NCBI GenBank assembly: GCA_903865705.1
Contig: CAIPKT010000042.1
Location: 1-43,162 of the forward strand
Direction of reading: 5' to 3'
Length of the DNA: 43,162 bases
Source: an uncultured Chlorobiaceae bacterium
GTDB taxonomy: Bacteria; Bacteroidota; Chlorobiia; Chlorobiales; Chlorobiaceae
Part shown: positions 20,101 to 26,737 of the stretch, piece by piece
Layout of the letters: every line of letters begins with the position of its first letter
Position numbering within the stretch: position 1 is the first letter of the stretch
Translations under genes and position numbers: made by a program
The notes under the pieces: generated by a model
The model's input: only the letters and a program-made list of their open reading frames with translations
Database searches by the model: none
What the model was told of the DNA's origin: nothing

Positions 20101-20387
20101 ACCACGGCAAAGTCTGGCATTGAGGTAGAGTAGACATAATCGACTCCCGGAATTTCGGTCAAGGTACGCTCAACCGGTTTGGCAACACGTAACTCCACCT
20201 CACCAGGAGTCGCTCCCGGATAGGGGATATACAGATCAACCATCGGCACTACAATCTGTGGTTCTTCTTCTCTTGGCGTCATGAATGTCGCCATTATACC
20301 CACCAAAAGAGATGCCACCATCAAGAGCGGCGTAATCTTTGAATTGATAAACTGTTTTGCAAGTTTACCGGCAATACCATCATTCAT
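17175..20387 (-). CDS. RND-family efflux pump, inner-membrane component
   Basis: A 1070-residue RND transporter with the usual twelve-helix plan: one N-terminal helix, a large periplasmic loop (about 35-330), helices 2-6, a second helix-anchored loop and helices 8-12. The helix-4 proton relay is present in GIVVDDSIIIAENIHRHF. The two adjacent Asp residues are typical of the HAE (drug/solute) branch rather than CusA-like metal pumps. The start overlaps the end of the adaptor gene by 8 bases. It sits in the operon repressor-TolC-adaptor-pump-P-II-MBL. Export across the outer membrane needs an adaptor and TolC; the local adaptor is severely shortened, which makes this operon odd. Confidence 0.92.
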   Translation of the reverse strand: MNDGIAGKLAKQFINSKITPLLMVASLLVGIMATFMTPREEEPQIVVPMVDLYIPYPGATPGEVELRVAKPVERTLTEIPGVDYVYSTSMPDFAVVTVRYKVGEDAEKSMVKLWSTLMKNMDKMPSGVQFPLMKKVSIDDVPVLNLTFWSKTKDPFELRKTAVEVADELKKIKNIGDVEIKGGLKRQVKIVLNKEKLQQYNVSPLQIARQVQVANSQMTAGDFKQTNQEIIVRSGRFLENASDVGNIVVGIYGASPVYLRDVASVVDGPEEVNNYNFFGWAAAAPNGSATGEYPAVTLTVAKRQGSDASKLADKVLARVDGLKKSSIPAGVTVSETRNYGATATDKVTTLLEHLLMAVVAVTIVVGFFLGWRGALVVLASVPITFALTLLIYYLLDYSLNRVTLFALIFVTGIVVDDSIIIAENIHRHFAMKRQPKLQAAITAINEVGNPTILATFTVIAAVLPMVFVSGLMGPYMSPMPIGASLAMIFSLLVALIATPWLSFRLLKTEEGHHEEYDITKTGYYKLFNTILTPFIESSFKRWLAFGVVGLMLVGAIALVPLKAVQMKMLPFDNKNEFQVIVDMPEGTALEQTARVTKEISAYLKTVPEVRSYQYYVGTNAPINFNGLVRHYYLRQAKNMGDIQVNLVPKDERKAQSHDIAKKVRAGVQQIAMRYNANAKIVEIPPGPPVMSTLVAEIYGPSQEQQIALAKQVKKVFEETPGVVDVDWMVESDQKVFNLVVNKERAAFRGVTAEQIAQTLRMSLAGMDVGVLHTDKELEPVTIQVRLPQSDRTSLQDLSGIFVQSQGMGTLTTRLRAGEMIPLSELVKVEEKIQDKSIYRKDLRRVVYVTADVAGATESPVYAMLDMDKKIEKLKVPGGYSVSPLYTANPTSEDKLSMKWDGEWQITFEVFRDLGTAFAVVLVIIYLLIIGWFQSFKTPLIMMIAIPLSLVGIIPGHMLHGAFFTATSMIGMIALAGIMVRNSVLLIDFIQIRRAEGAGLKQAVIESAAVRTRPIILTSGAVVIGSIVMLFDPIFQGLAISLIWGGVLSTILTLVVVPIVYYMVEKKSAKP

Positions 20388-20784
20388 TGGTTTGATCCTC
20401 CGCAGTCACACTTTTTATTACTGTTACACCTTCATGAAGTGCAGGACTATATGACCCCACCACTCTTTCTTCTTTATCCAACCCGCTGAGAACAACAAAA
20501 TCATTGTTCATGGAGCGCCCTGTACTGATCCAGCGGACAGTAAGGCGGTTATCAGCCCCGACAACAAAAACTCCGGAAAGCTCACCTTTATGGAAAATAG
20601 CCTTTGCAGGCACAAGCAAGACCTCTCCCCCGTCATCCTTAACAGCAAGGACAGCAATGCTTTCGACCGCAACAGGAGGTTCCTGACTCTGGCTTATTTT
20701 CGGTCCTTGCTCCTGATTGCCGCACCCCGCAACAAGCAGAGGAATGGCCACCAGAAGAAGTTTCTTTTTTATATCCATTCTCAT
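20380..20784 (-). CDS. Truncated RND periplasmic adaptor lipoprotein
   Basis: A 134-residue protein that should be ~350 residues long if it were a full membrane-fusion protein. The N-terminus is a lipoprotein signal with lipobox LVAGC (Cys at about residue 21). After ~25 residues (PPVAVESIAVLAV) it goes straight into the C-terminal membrane-proximal domain (EVLLVPAKAIF, GVFVV, WISTG, LSGLDKEERVV). The barrel-sandwich/lipoyl domain, the alpha-hairpin and most of the beta-barrel are missing. The frame is clean and coupled to both neighbours, so this looks like an internal in-frame deletion or a purpose-shortened adaptor rather than random decay. Confidence 0.8.
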   Translation of the reverse strand: MRMDIKKKLLLVAIPLLVAGCGNQEQGPKISQSQEPPVAVESIAVLAVKDDGGEVLLVPAKAIFHKGELSGVFVVGADNRLTVRWISTGRSMNNDFVVLSGLDKEERVVGSYSPALHEGVTVIKSVTAEDQTNE

Positions 20785-20815
20785 TGCATTATTCTGCTTC
20801 AGTTAAAAAAGCCTG

Positions 20816-22150
20816 TCAGTTACCACGGTAATAGTCAAGTTCACTTTTTGAGACACAATAGTCATACGTGGCCTGGTTCAGCCTCATTTTGGCATACGTA
20901 TAGGCTTGTTCCCTCATCAAAAGCTCAAACGTCATAGCCATACCGGTTTTGAACTGCATACCGATATAATCAAGGCTTACCTTTGCTTCCTCCAGAGCTT
21001 TGCGGGCAACCGCAATTCTTGCTTTCGCGGTCCTCATCGAACGGAGTGATTTGCTTACCTCAGCCACACTGTTGCTTTTAGCCGATTCATAGTTGTACAT
21101 CGCTTCACGCTTTTGGGCTTTGGCTTCCTGAATACGGCCAGCCGTTGCCATACCGTCAAAAATGTTCCACTGCATATTCATGCCAACCGCCCAGCTTGAG
21201 CCTCCGCTGAAAATATTGTCGCTGTGCAAGTTTGTCTGCATAAAGGCGTTCAACCGGGGAAGCCTTGACGCATGAATCATCTCTTCCTGGTAGGCAGCTA
21301 CCTGCCGGTAGGTGTCGAGCGCTTTGAGATCGGCCCTGTTCTCCGGGATCAACTTTTCATTTACTGCCGGCAGCACACCGTCAACCACAAAGTCACCGGT
21401 TGGCTCAATGGTAACGCCAGACTCGAGGTTCAGCATCACGATCAGAACGTCTGTTGCATTTTTTATTTCATCATGCAGCAGCAGTTTCTGCTCCTGAAGT
21501 TCAGCAAGCCTTACATCCGTTGAAAGCTTGTCAGATTTTGTCAGCAAGCCGGCACTGAATCCTTTGGCGGCATCTTTGCTGTGAGCCTGCATAGTTTTTA
21601 TGGACTGTTCGACCGCCACAATGTTTTTACGGGCCAGGATAAGGCCGTAATAGACTTTGCTGACCTGGAACCCAACATTCTCCTCAGTACGCAGAGCCAT
21701 CAGCTCCTGACCTTTTTTGGCGGTTAACGCCATCGTCCGGCCTATGGCGGCGTCAGCATTGTAAACAGGCTGCATCACCTGAAGGGAGGTATTGAAATCG
21801 TCGATAACATCGGCGTTATTAAGCGCTTCAGCTGTAAAATCCTTCTGAGGATCAGCAATGTTCTGCTGCAGCTTGAAAACAAGCGCTGCCCCAGGGTCAT
21901 TGGTCACCAAAAACGTCTCTGACAGCGTGACTTTCGGCAAATACGACTGCCGCGTCTGGACCACCCTTGCATCAGCCTGCTCAACCCGGCTACGGGCCGC
22001 CTTGACGCTATAATTGTTTTGACGGGCCATGGTAATAGCATCGGCAAGAGAGAGCCTCAAAGGACGATCACCGCCTTCTGCCTGTAGCGGAGATGCCAGA
22101 GCACCCGCCACACAGAAACCGATCAACACTTTATATATCTTCATGGTCAT
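20816..22150 (-). CDS. TolC-family outer-membrane efflux protein
   Basis: A 444-residue outer-membrane factor. A signal peptide (IYKVLIGFCVAGALASPLQA) is followed by two OEP repeats rich in coiled-coil sequence; LSLADAITMARQNNYSVKAARSRVEQAD opens the first and NRADLKALDTYRQVAAY the second. It should form the trimeric exit duct of the RND pump encoded downstream. The stop codon of the repressor gene directly abuts its ATG (TAAATG), so translation is coupled. A second ATG two codons in (22144) is equally possible. Confidence 0.9.
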   Translation of the reverse strand: MTMKIYKVLIGFCVAGALASPLQAEGGDRPLRLSLADAITMARQNNYSVKAARSRVEQADARVVQTRQSYLPKVTLSETFLVTNDPGAALVFKLQQNIADPQKDFTAEALNNADVIDDFNTSLQVMQPVYNADAAIGRTMALTAKKGQELMALRTEENVGFQVSKVYYGLILARKNIVAVEQSIKTMQAHSKDAAKGFSAGLLTKSDKLSTDVRLAELQEQKLLLHDEIKNATDVLIVMLNLESGVTIEPTGDFVVDGVLPAVNEKLIPENRADLKALDTYRQVAAYQEEMIHASRLPRLNAFMQTNLHSDNIFSGGSSWAVGMNMQWNIFDGMATAGRIQEAKAQKREAMYNYESAKSNSVAEVSKSLRSMRTAKARIAVARKALEEAKVSLDYIGMQFKTGMAMTFELLMREQAYTYAKMRLNQATYDYCVSKSELDYYRGN

Positions 22151-22402
22151 TTACTGTTTAGAAATGAGTTTTAAAATCTTTTCAACACTTATTGAGTCGT
22201 TATTACTCATACACTCCTTAAGGTTGCGGTGGAGCACCAATGAAAAAGTGTTATCAAGAGCTGCCTTGGCAGCTTGAAACTGGGTAATAATCTGGGCGCA
22301 CTCTTCCTCCCGTTCAATCATCCTGACAAGTCCCTCAACCTGACCACCGACCCGTTTCAATCTGAGAATGACATCTTTCATAGAACATTCCGTTTTAACC
22401 AT
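22151..22402 (-). CDS. CsoR/CstR-family transcriptional repressor
   Basis: An 83-residue all-helical protein of the CsoR/FrmR/RcnR family (DUF156). RLKRVGGQVEGLVRMIE is the signature of the first helices. Cys35 and Cys64 occupy the two family Cys positions, 29 residues apart. The residue four before the second Cys is Asn60 instead of the copper-binding His of CsoR, which is the arrangement of the persulfide sensor CstR. It therefore more likely senses reactive sulfur than Cu(I), a plausible signal in a sulfide oxidiser. It heads the efflux operon, and a palindrome typical of the family lies 32 bases upstream. Start 22402 is used; an internal ATG at 22381 would remove Cys6. Confidence 0.85.
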   Translation of the reverse strand: MVKTECSMKDVILRLKRVGGQVEGLVRMIEREEECAQIITQFQAAKAALDNTFSLVLHRNLKECMSNNDSISVEKILKLISKQ

Positions 22403-22433
22403 AAATATCGCAGATAAGAAATTGGTTTATACC

Positions 22434-22452
22434 TATACCCCGTACGGGTATA
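22434..22452 (-). promoter_or_regulatory. CsoR/CstR-type operator of the efflux operon
   Basis: TATACCC-CGTAC-GGGTATA is a perfect 7-base inverted repeat with a five-base centre. It matches the AT-flanked CCC/GGG palindromes bound by CsoR and CstR tetramers. It lies 32 bases upstream of the repressor ATG, among TATA-rich sequence that could serve as the -10 region, so binding should block transcription of the repressor and the whole operon. Confidence 0.75.
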
Positions 22453-22534
22453 AAAATATAAAAAAAATTGCACTACGCAAACGTTTTAATCGTCTGCGGA
22501 AAAAGGCTTGTCATGTTACAAGGGGGACAGTAAT

Positions 22535-23161
22535 CTATTTTTTTTTGCCACCCTCCGCATTCACCTCAGGAATACTGCAACAAATATCTGACTGTACCTG
22601 ACAGAGCATACTTTCCGTTGCCTGCTGCATGATCTGTGACATGACCGCTTCGCTCATGAACTTGAGTATACCCTCCGGCATGAGGTTTAAGGGAAAAGAG
22701 AGATCAAAATCAAGCGCAATATTGGTGTCAAAATAAACTGATGTACGGCCATCATGCTGATGCAGCAGGCAAATTTCGGAACTTGCCTTACCGACAAAGG
22801 TATGAGGAGCAACCGCGTCAAACTGAGGATAATCATGAACAGCCTCCATGCGAATCCGCTTTCCATTCCCATTGAGATGGGCCATATTTTTCACCCTGGC
22901 AGCCAATTGCTGACCATAACTGTCTTCAAACGAAAACGCCTCTTCAACTTGGCGGACAAAAAAAACCGCCGTGATCGGATTGTTTCGGGGATCAGCAACC
23001 TGAAAAACCCATTGAAACATATCGAGTTCTATTAAATGCTTGACGTTACTGCAATAAGGATTACAGTTCATCAGCTTTGTATGATCTGAGAAATAGAGGA
23101 CCGATTCATGTAAACATGAGTCAAGAACAACATGCGCTTTGCTTTTACCAACAACTTCCAT
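22535..23161 (-). CDS. DUF1997 family protein
   Basis: A 208-residue soluble protein without signal or membrane segments. The C-terminal pattern FPLNLMPEGILKFMSEAVMSQ followed by LCQVQSDI, and the earlier alternation of strands, fit DUF1997, a family shared by cyanobacteria, plants and green sulfur bacteria; its function is not established. Several Cys (CNPYC, CC near the end) are unusual. ATG 23161 is used because the longer frame begins with TTG. It follows two small genes on the same strand (78 and 119 residues) and may be the last gene of their operon. The occurrence mainly in phototrophs suggests a pigment or antenna link, which is inference. Confidence 0.55.
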   Translation of the reverse strand: MEVVGKSKAHVVLDSCLHESVLYFSDHTKLMNCNPYCSNVKHLIELDMFQWVFQVADPRNNPITAVFFVRQVEEAFSFEDSYGQQLAARVKNMAHLNGNGKRIRMEAVHDYPQFDAVAPHTFVGKASSEICLLHQHDGRTSVYFDTNIALDFDLSFPLNLMPEGILKFMSEAVMSQIMQQATESMLCQVQSDICCSIPEVNAEGGKKK

Positions 23162-23250
23162 GGCAATATTAAAAAAGATTAAAAATCCCAATAAAGAGTT
23201 TTATTTTTTTAAAACGCTTGTCGTCGGTTGAGAGTTCCACCCATAAATTG

Positions 23251-23487
23251 TCAACACTGTTCAGCCTTTTGCTGCATCACCTGTCCTAAATTTTCAGCAA
23301 ACTTTTCAACAACCTTGTCTGCAACTTTTCCAGCCAATAACCCTCCAAGTCCTGCAAGCAGGATCCGTGGAACTCCATGAACAAAAAAAGGAATCCCGAA
23401 AGGAGATAAAAGAAATGCACCGCCGACAATCGTTGCTACAGGCTTGATCAGCCCTTCCGGTGAAAGGCGCTGTTGATGGTTGTCCAT
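23251..23487 (-). CDS. Small hydrophobic protein, possibly chlorosome-associated
   Basis: A 78-residue protein. The middle (GGAFLLSPFGIPFFVHG, then ILLAGLGGLLAGKVADKVV) is rich in Gly and hydrophobic residues, and an amphipathic C-terminal helix ends QQKAEQC. It has no signal peptide and could lie in a membrane or at the chlorosome lipid monolayer. I do not recognise a family with confidence. It stands between the DUF1997 gene and a gene whose tail resembles CsmB, all on one strand with gaps of 79-89 bases, so the three probably share a transcript. Confidence 0.6.
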   Translation of the reverse strand: MDNHQQRLSPEGLIKPVATIVGGAFLLSPFGIPFFVHGVPRILLAGLGGLLAGKVADKVVEKFAENLGQVMQQKAEQC

Positions 23488-23566
23488 AAAAACTTTTTTT
23501 TTAGCATAAGACCGGGACCTGATAACTCATCATCAACCCTGAATCGGAAAACCTGAACGAAGCCGC

Positions 23567-23926
23567 CTACTCTTTTGCTTTTGCTCCATTCACAATTTTA
23601 TTGAGTGAATTTGAAAACATACTGAGCGCCATCTCTATAACCTTCAACTGCGAGTTGGTAATATCAACCAGAGCAATACATAAGACATTGAAAGCCTCAA
23701 CAGTATCAATAGGAGATTCTGATGATGCTGGAGCCGCAGCCACGGGCGCGACAGGTTGCGCAGCGGTCGCCAAAGAGCTCTTGGTTTCAGGTTTCGTCAC
23801 GACGTTGCGGCTTTGCTGTTGAACTGCCGGAGGCGTTGAAGGCTTGATGCTGGGCGCCTCCTGATCAGAAGCTGATTTTTTTTTGAATCGGGAAAAAAAT
23901 CCGCCTTTTTGTTCATCATTTGCCAT
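23567..23926 (-). CDS. Protein with Pro/Ala-rich linker and CsmB-like C-terminal helix
   Basis: A 119-residue protein with three parts: a basic N-terminus (FFSRFKKK), a long Ser/Pro/Ala/Gln-rich linker (about residues 20-70), and a C-terminal helical segment (about 72-115). The last part aligns without gaps to the first helix of CsmB encoded at 33112: AFNVLCIALVDITNSQLK here against AINSLVDAAGKIFQLQID there, with Ala, Asn, Leu, Ala, Ile and Gln in common and hydrophobic positions kept. It is a candidate chlorosome envelope or envelope-docking protein. The match is short and helical, so it could be convergent. Confidence 0.6.
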   Translation of the reverse strand: MANDEQKGGFFSRFKKKSASDQEAPSIKPSTPPAVQQQSRNVVTKPETKSSLATAAQPVAPVAAAPASSESPIDTVEAFNVLCIALVDITNSQLKVIEMALSMFSNSLNKIVNGAKAKE

Positions 23927-24451
23927 AATCGTTATGCATTTGAATGTTTAAAATAATAACCGGTTAATTGCACACTCTTCAGCCTTAATCAAAAAAGCAG
24001 AAGCTCCCTTAGCATCTTGGTATTACCATGTCAATGGGTAATGTAACCAAAAAGAGGCGCAACAGGAGATCATCCATTATGAAAAAGTTTTTCAAGCATA
24101 CAGAATTTTGTAATTTTAGCACATGAAGTGCACTGGTACTCATAACATCGCCTTTTCGTTTCAATAGAACCTCCGGAAACAGCTTGATACGTTCGAACGC
24201 CATCACAACATTTGAAAATATAAGCCACCAAACCACCAATAAAACCAGCTATGCAAAACAGAAGTCGTAAAATCATGCACTATCTGAAGTTCTGTGGTTT
24301 TCGATTTTTAATCAACCATATTTTTAATATCTTTATTTTCTATTTTTCGCAGAACTACGCGAAGAACAGCGGATTTACTTTTGATGCACTTTAACATATC
24401 GCGAAATAAACAGGCATTCTTGATAAATCAATTTATCCTTAGGCAAGTAAT
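23927..24451. other. 525-base gap with a weak possible small gene
   Basis: On the minus strand a frame from ATG 24276 to 24070 would code for 68 residues: a hydrophobic N-terminus (ILRLLFCIAGFIGGLVAYIF) followed by a Cys-rich tail (CYEYQCTSCAK). It has no good ribosome-binding site and no recognised family, so I do not call it a gene. The rest is AT-rich and presumably carries the promoters of the divergent genes on either side. Confidence 0.3.
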
Positions 24452-25849
24452 ATGACGAATCCTGTCACTCAAAAAAAGTCACTCAAACTGCTGTTTATTG
24501 CTCCAAAAGGGAAAAAAGACTCAAAGACAAACCAGAAGCCCTTATTCCATATGGCCATAGGTGTTCTCGTCAGCCTTACTCCCAAAGAGCACCATATTGA
24601 AATCGCCGATGAACATTTTGAAGACCCCATCAACTATGACGGTGACTACGATTTAGTAGGCATTACCTCTCGAACTATCGACGCAACAAGAGCCTATGAG
24701 ATAGCTGACAAGTTCCGTGAAAAAGGCAAAAAAGTAATCCTGGGCGGCCTTCATGTATCCTTTAATGCTGAAGAAGCCATGGTTCATGCCGACTGCACCG
24801 TGAGCGGAGAAGCAGAAAATTTATGGGCTACCGTTCTTGAAGATGTAAGTCTTGGGTGTTTAAAACCAACATACAACGCGAAAGATTTCCCACCTGTAAC
24901 AAAAATTGTTCCGTTAGATTACGAAAGAATTGCCCAGGCTTCCAAAAGGGGAAAAGTTGACGGGTCAAAATCCATACCGATCTATGTAACACGCGGTTGC
25001 CCCTACGAGTGCTCATTTTGTGTTACACCTAATTTCACCGGGAAGTTATATCGATCACAGAAACCGGAAGACCTGAAACGCCAGATTGAAACTGCTAAAA
25101 AAGTATTTTTCAAAGCAAAATCGAAGTCATCAAAACCTTGGTTTATGCTTTGCGACGAGAACCTCGGTGTTAGCAAAAAAAGGCTATGGGAAACACTGGA
25201 TCTTTTAAAAGGATGCAATATCAACTACAGCGTATTTTTCAGCATGAACTTCCTTGAAGACAAAGAGACGATAAAAAAACTGGTTGAGTCGGGCTGCAAT
25301 ATGGTACTGGTTGGATTTGAGTCTATTAAGCAGAGCACCCTTGAAGCGTATAATAAAGGCCATATAAACTCAGCCGAAAAATTTTCCCAGGTCATTGAAG
25401 AGTGCAGACAAGCCGGACTGAATGTCCAGGGAAACTTCCTTGTCAACCCGGATCTTGACTCCTTTAAGGATATGGACGATCTGGTTCGTTTTGTGGGCAA
25501 GAATAATATCTTTATGCCGATTTTTCAAATCATCACTCCCTATCCGGGTACGAAAATGTACTGGGAATACAAGGAGAAGGGGCTTATCACCGATTATGAT
25601 TGGGAAAAATACAATGCCATAAATCTAGTAATTCACTCAGAACACTACGACCCGATAGCCTTTCAGCATAAGTTCATGACCAGCTATTACAAAACATACT
25701 CATGGATAAATATCGCCAATAGAGTCAAGCATAACCCCTATAAATTGCTCAACCTTATCACAAGTCTTGCATTCAAAAAAAATCTTAAGGAGCAGCTCAA
25801 TACCTTTGAAGTTAACCATAACATCAGAACAACAAGATCCATTAAATAA
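24452..25849 (+). CDS. B12-binding radical SAM protein, BchQ/BchR-like
   Basis: A 465-residue protein with the plan of cobalamin-dependent radical SAM methyltransferases. An N-terminal Rossmann-like B12 domain (about 10-130) contains [19 protein letters not shown] and ILGGLHVSF. The radical SAM core has the CX3CX2C cluster motif at Cys183, Cys187 and Cys190 ([10 protein letters not shown]), and a small C-terminal domain follows. BchQ and BchR of green sulfur bacteria methylate the C-8(2) and C-12(1) positions of antenna bacteriochlorophylls and have this architecture; BchE is a more distant alternative. The position beside other BChl and chlorosome genes supports a tetrapyrrole substrate. Which of BchQ, BchR or a third paralogue it is cannot be settled by eye. 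Confidence 0.75.
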   Translation: MTNPVTQKKSLKLLFIAPKGKKDSKTNQKPLFHMAIGVLVSLTPKEHHIEIADEHFEDPINYDGDYDLVGITSRTIDATRAYEIADKFREKGKKVILGGLHVSFNAEEAMVHADCTVSGEAENLWATVLEDVSLGCLKPTYNAKDFPPVTKIVPLDYERIAQASKRGKVDGSKSIPIYVTRGCPYECSFCVTPNFTGKLYRSQKPEDLKRQIETAKKVFFKAKSKSSKPWFMLCDENLGVSKKRLWETLDLLKGCNINYSVFFSMNFLEDKETIKKLVESGCNMVLVGFESIKQSTLEAYNKGHINSAEKFSQVIEECRQAGLNVQGNFLVNPDLDSFKDMDDLVRFVGKNNIFMPIFQIITPYPGTKMYWEYKEKGLITDYDWEKYNAINLVIHSEHYDPIAFQHKFMTSYYKTYSWINIANRVKHNPYKLLNLITSLAFKKNLKEQLNTFEVNHNIRTTRSIK

Positions 25850-25854
25850 CAGAC

Positions 25855-25971
25855 GTGCAGAATTTTATAGACTATACCACACTTGTCGCACCCGTAGTTT
25901 TTTACCTGTCCGGTATTATTATAGTTGTGATGCTAAACATGTTTATCGGAAAAAAGGCCGCCCCGAAATAA
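25855..25971 (+). CDS. 38-residue single-helix membrane microprotein
   Basis: A GTG-initiated frame of 38 codons begins five bases after the radical SAM stop. The product reads MQNFIDYTTLVAPVVFYLSG and then a run of Ile/Val/Met/Leu residues, ending NMFIGKKAAPK. This is one clear transmembrane helix of ~22 residues with a polar N-terminus and a Lys-rich C-terminus, which by the positive-inside rule would face the cytoplasm. It resembles small accessory subunits of membrane or photosynthetic complexes in form only; no family is recognised. The tight spacing suggests coupling to the upstream gene. The GTG start and weak ribosome-binding site are the main doubts. Confidence 0.5.
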   Translation: MQNFIDYTTLVAPVVFYLSGIIIVVMLNMFIGKKAAPK

Positions 25972-25985
25972 TCCAGCTTTAAGAA

Positions 25986-26165
25986 TTAAGGCAAGGAGTA
26001 ACCTCGGGCAGCCGCCTTTAACAACTGGATTTTGCTGTTTATTCCTTCCGGCAATGCGTTGCTGACTTTATGCTCCAGCCCCTTGGAGGTAGAGTCGTCA
26101 AACCACGGCGCGCCGTTTTCCGGCACCTGGCTTACCTGACTGCTTCGGCCCAAAGCTTCTTAGGG
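25986..26165 (-). pseudogene. C-terminal remnant of an ISL3-type transposase
   Basis: The minus strand is open for ~60 codons up to a TAA at 25986. The sequence ends GINSKIQLLKAAARGYSLP, preceded by KVSNALPE, which is the typical end of DDE_Tnp_ISL3 transposases (usually LVEGINSKIQLLKRRARGY). No start, catalytic core or inverted repeats remain. It lies between the radical SAM/microprotein pair and the Nif11 gene and marks an old insertion in the pigment region. Confidence 0.7.
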
Positions 26166-26201
26166 TGTCTATTATTATTGTTGCACGTTCAGAGCCCCAA
26201 T

Positions 26202-26223
26202 AATGGTTAAAATATCAACCATT
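26202..26223 (+). promoter_or_regulatory. Inverted repeats upstream of the Nif11 gene
   Basis: AATGGTT (26202-26208) and AACCATT (26217-26223) form a perfect 7-base repeat with an 8-base spacer. A second palindrome, TTGATTATCAA, lies at 26321-26331 just before the ribosome-binding site. Neither is followed by a T-run. They may be operators, but no regulator can be named. Confidence 0.3.
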
Positions 26224-26354
26224 TGAATCATGATCCAAACCATCAAACCTTGGAGACGGATGCCCCGGATATTTTTCTTTTTTTGATCCGGACTTATTGG
26301 TTAACTTCTTGATTTTACAATTGATTATCAATCAAAAAAAGGAGAACTATTCAT

Positions 26355-26576
26355 ATGTCACAGGACTCTGCAAAGTTGTTTCTTGCAAAAATGAAGCAGG
26401 ACAAGGAATTGTCTGACAAGATGCACAATGCTACGACAAAAGATACCCGCTGGGCAATCATTGAGCAGGAAGGCTTCGAGTTCTCCAGAGAAGAGCTTGA
26501 TCATGCAACGGTAACAGAATTGAATCACTTTGAACGATGGAGCTGGGAAGCGAAGTTGCTCGCTGACTGGCTCTGA
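26355..26576 (+). CDS. Nif11-like small protein
   Basis: A 73-residue protein with the Nif11 pattern: SAKLFLAKMKQDKELSDKM at the N-terminus, then WAIIEQEGFEFSREEL. Nif11 domains occur as short proteins in nitrogen fixers and as leaders of RiPP precursors. Here the sequence continues only ~25 residues past the leader, with several Trp (ERWSWEAKLLADWL), and has no double-Gly cleavage site, so a leader peptide role is not obvious. AAGGAGAA stands 8 bases before ATG 26355, a strong ribosome-binding site. The next gene is a convergent radical SAM gene, not an operon partner. Confidence 0.75.
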   Translation: MSQDSAKLFLAKMKQDKELSDKMHNATTKDTRWAIIEQEGFEFSREELDHATVTELNHFERWSWEAKLLADWL

Positions 26577-26674
26577 CCTCTACCTGAGTTAAGCGATTCT
26601 TAATAAAAAAGCCCATGTCAATTCCCTGCCGCACCCTCCTCCGATAGCACGGCATGACATGATCAGAACAAAAA

Positions 26675-26715
26675 AATAGCCGTTTACCATCGATAAAGCA
26701 TGGTAAACGGCTATT
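26675..26715 (-). terminator. Rho-independent terminator of the BciD-like gene
   Basis: Read on the minus strand, AATAGCCGTTTACCAT (from 26715) pairs perfectly over 16 bases with ATGGTAAACGGCTATT, around a 9-base loop, and is followed by a run of T residues. It lies 22 bases after the stop of the radical SAM gene. On the plus strand it would also form a hairpin after the Nif11 gene, so it may serve both. Confidence 0.85.
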
Positions 26716-26737
26716 GCAACTATGCGGTTCTAAACCG

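Noticed and set aside
24070-24276. Minus-strand frame with hydrophobic start and Cys-rich tail
   Set aside because: No ribosome-binding site, no family resemblance and AT-rich surroundings; recorded only in the gap description.
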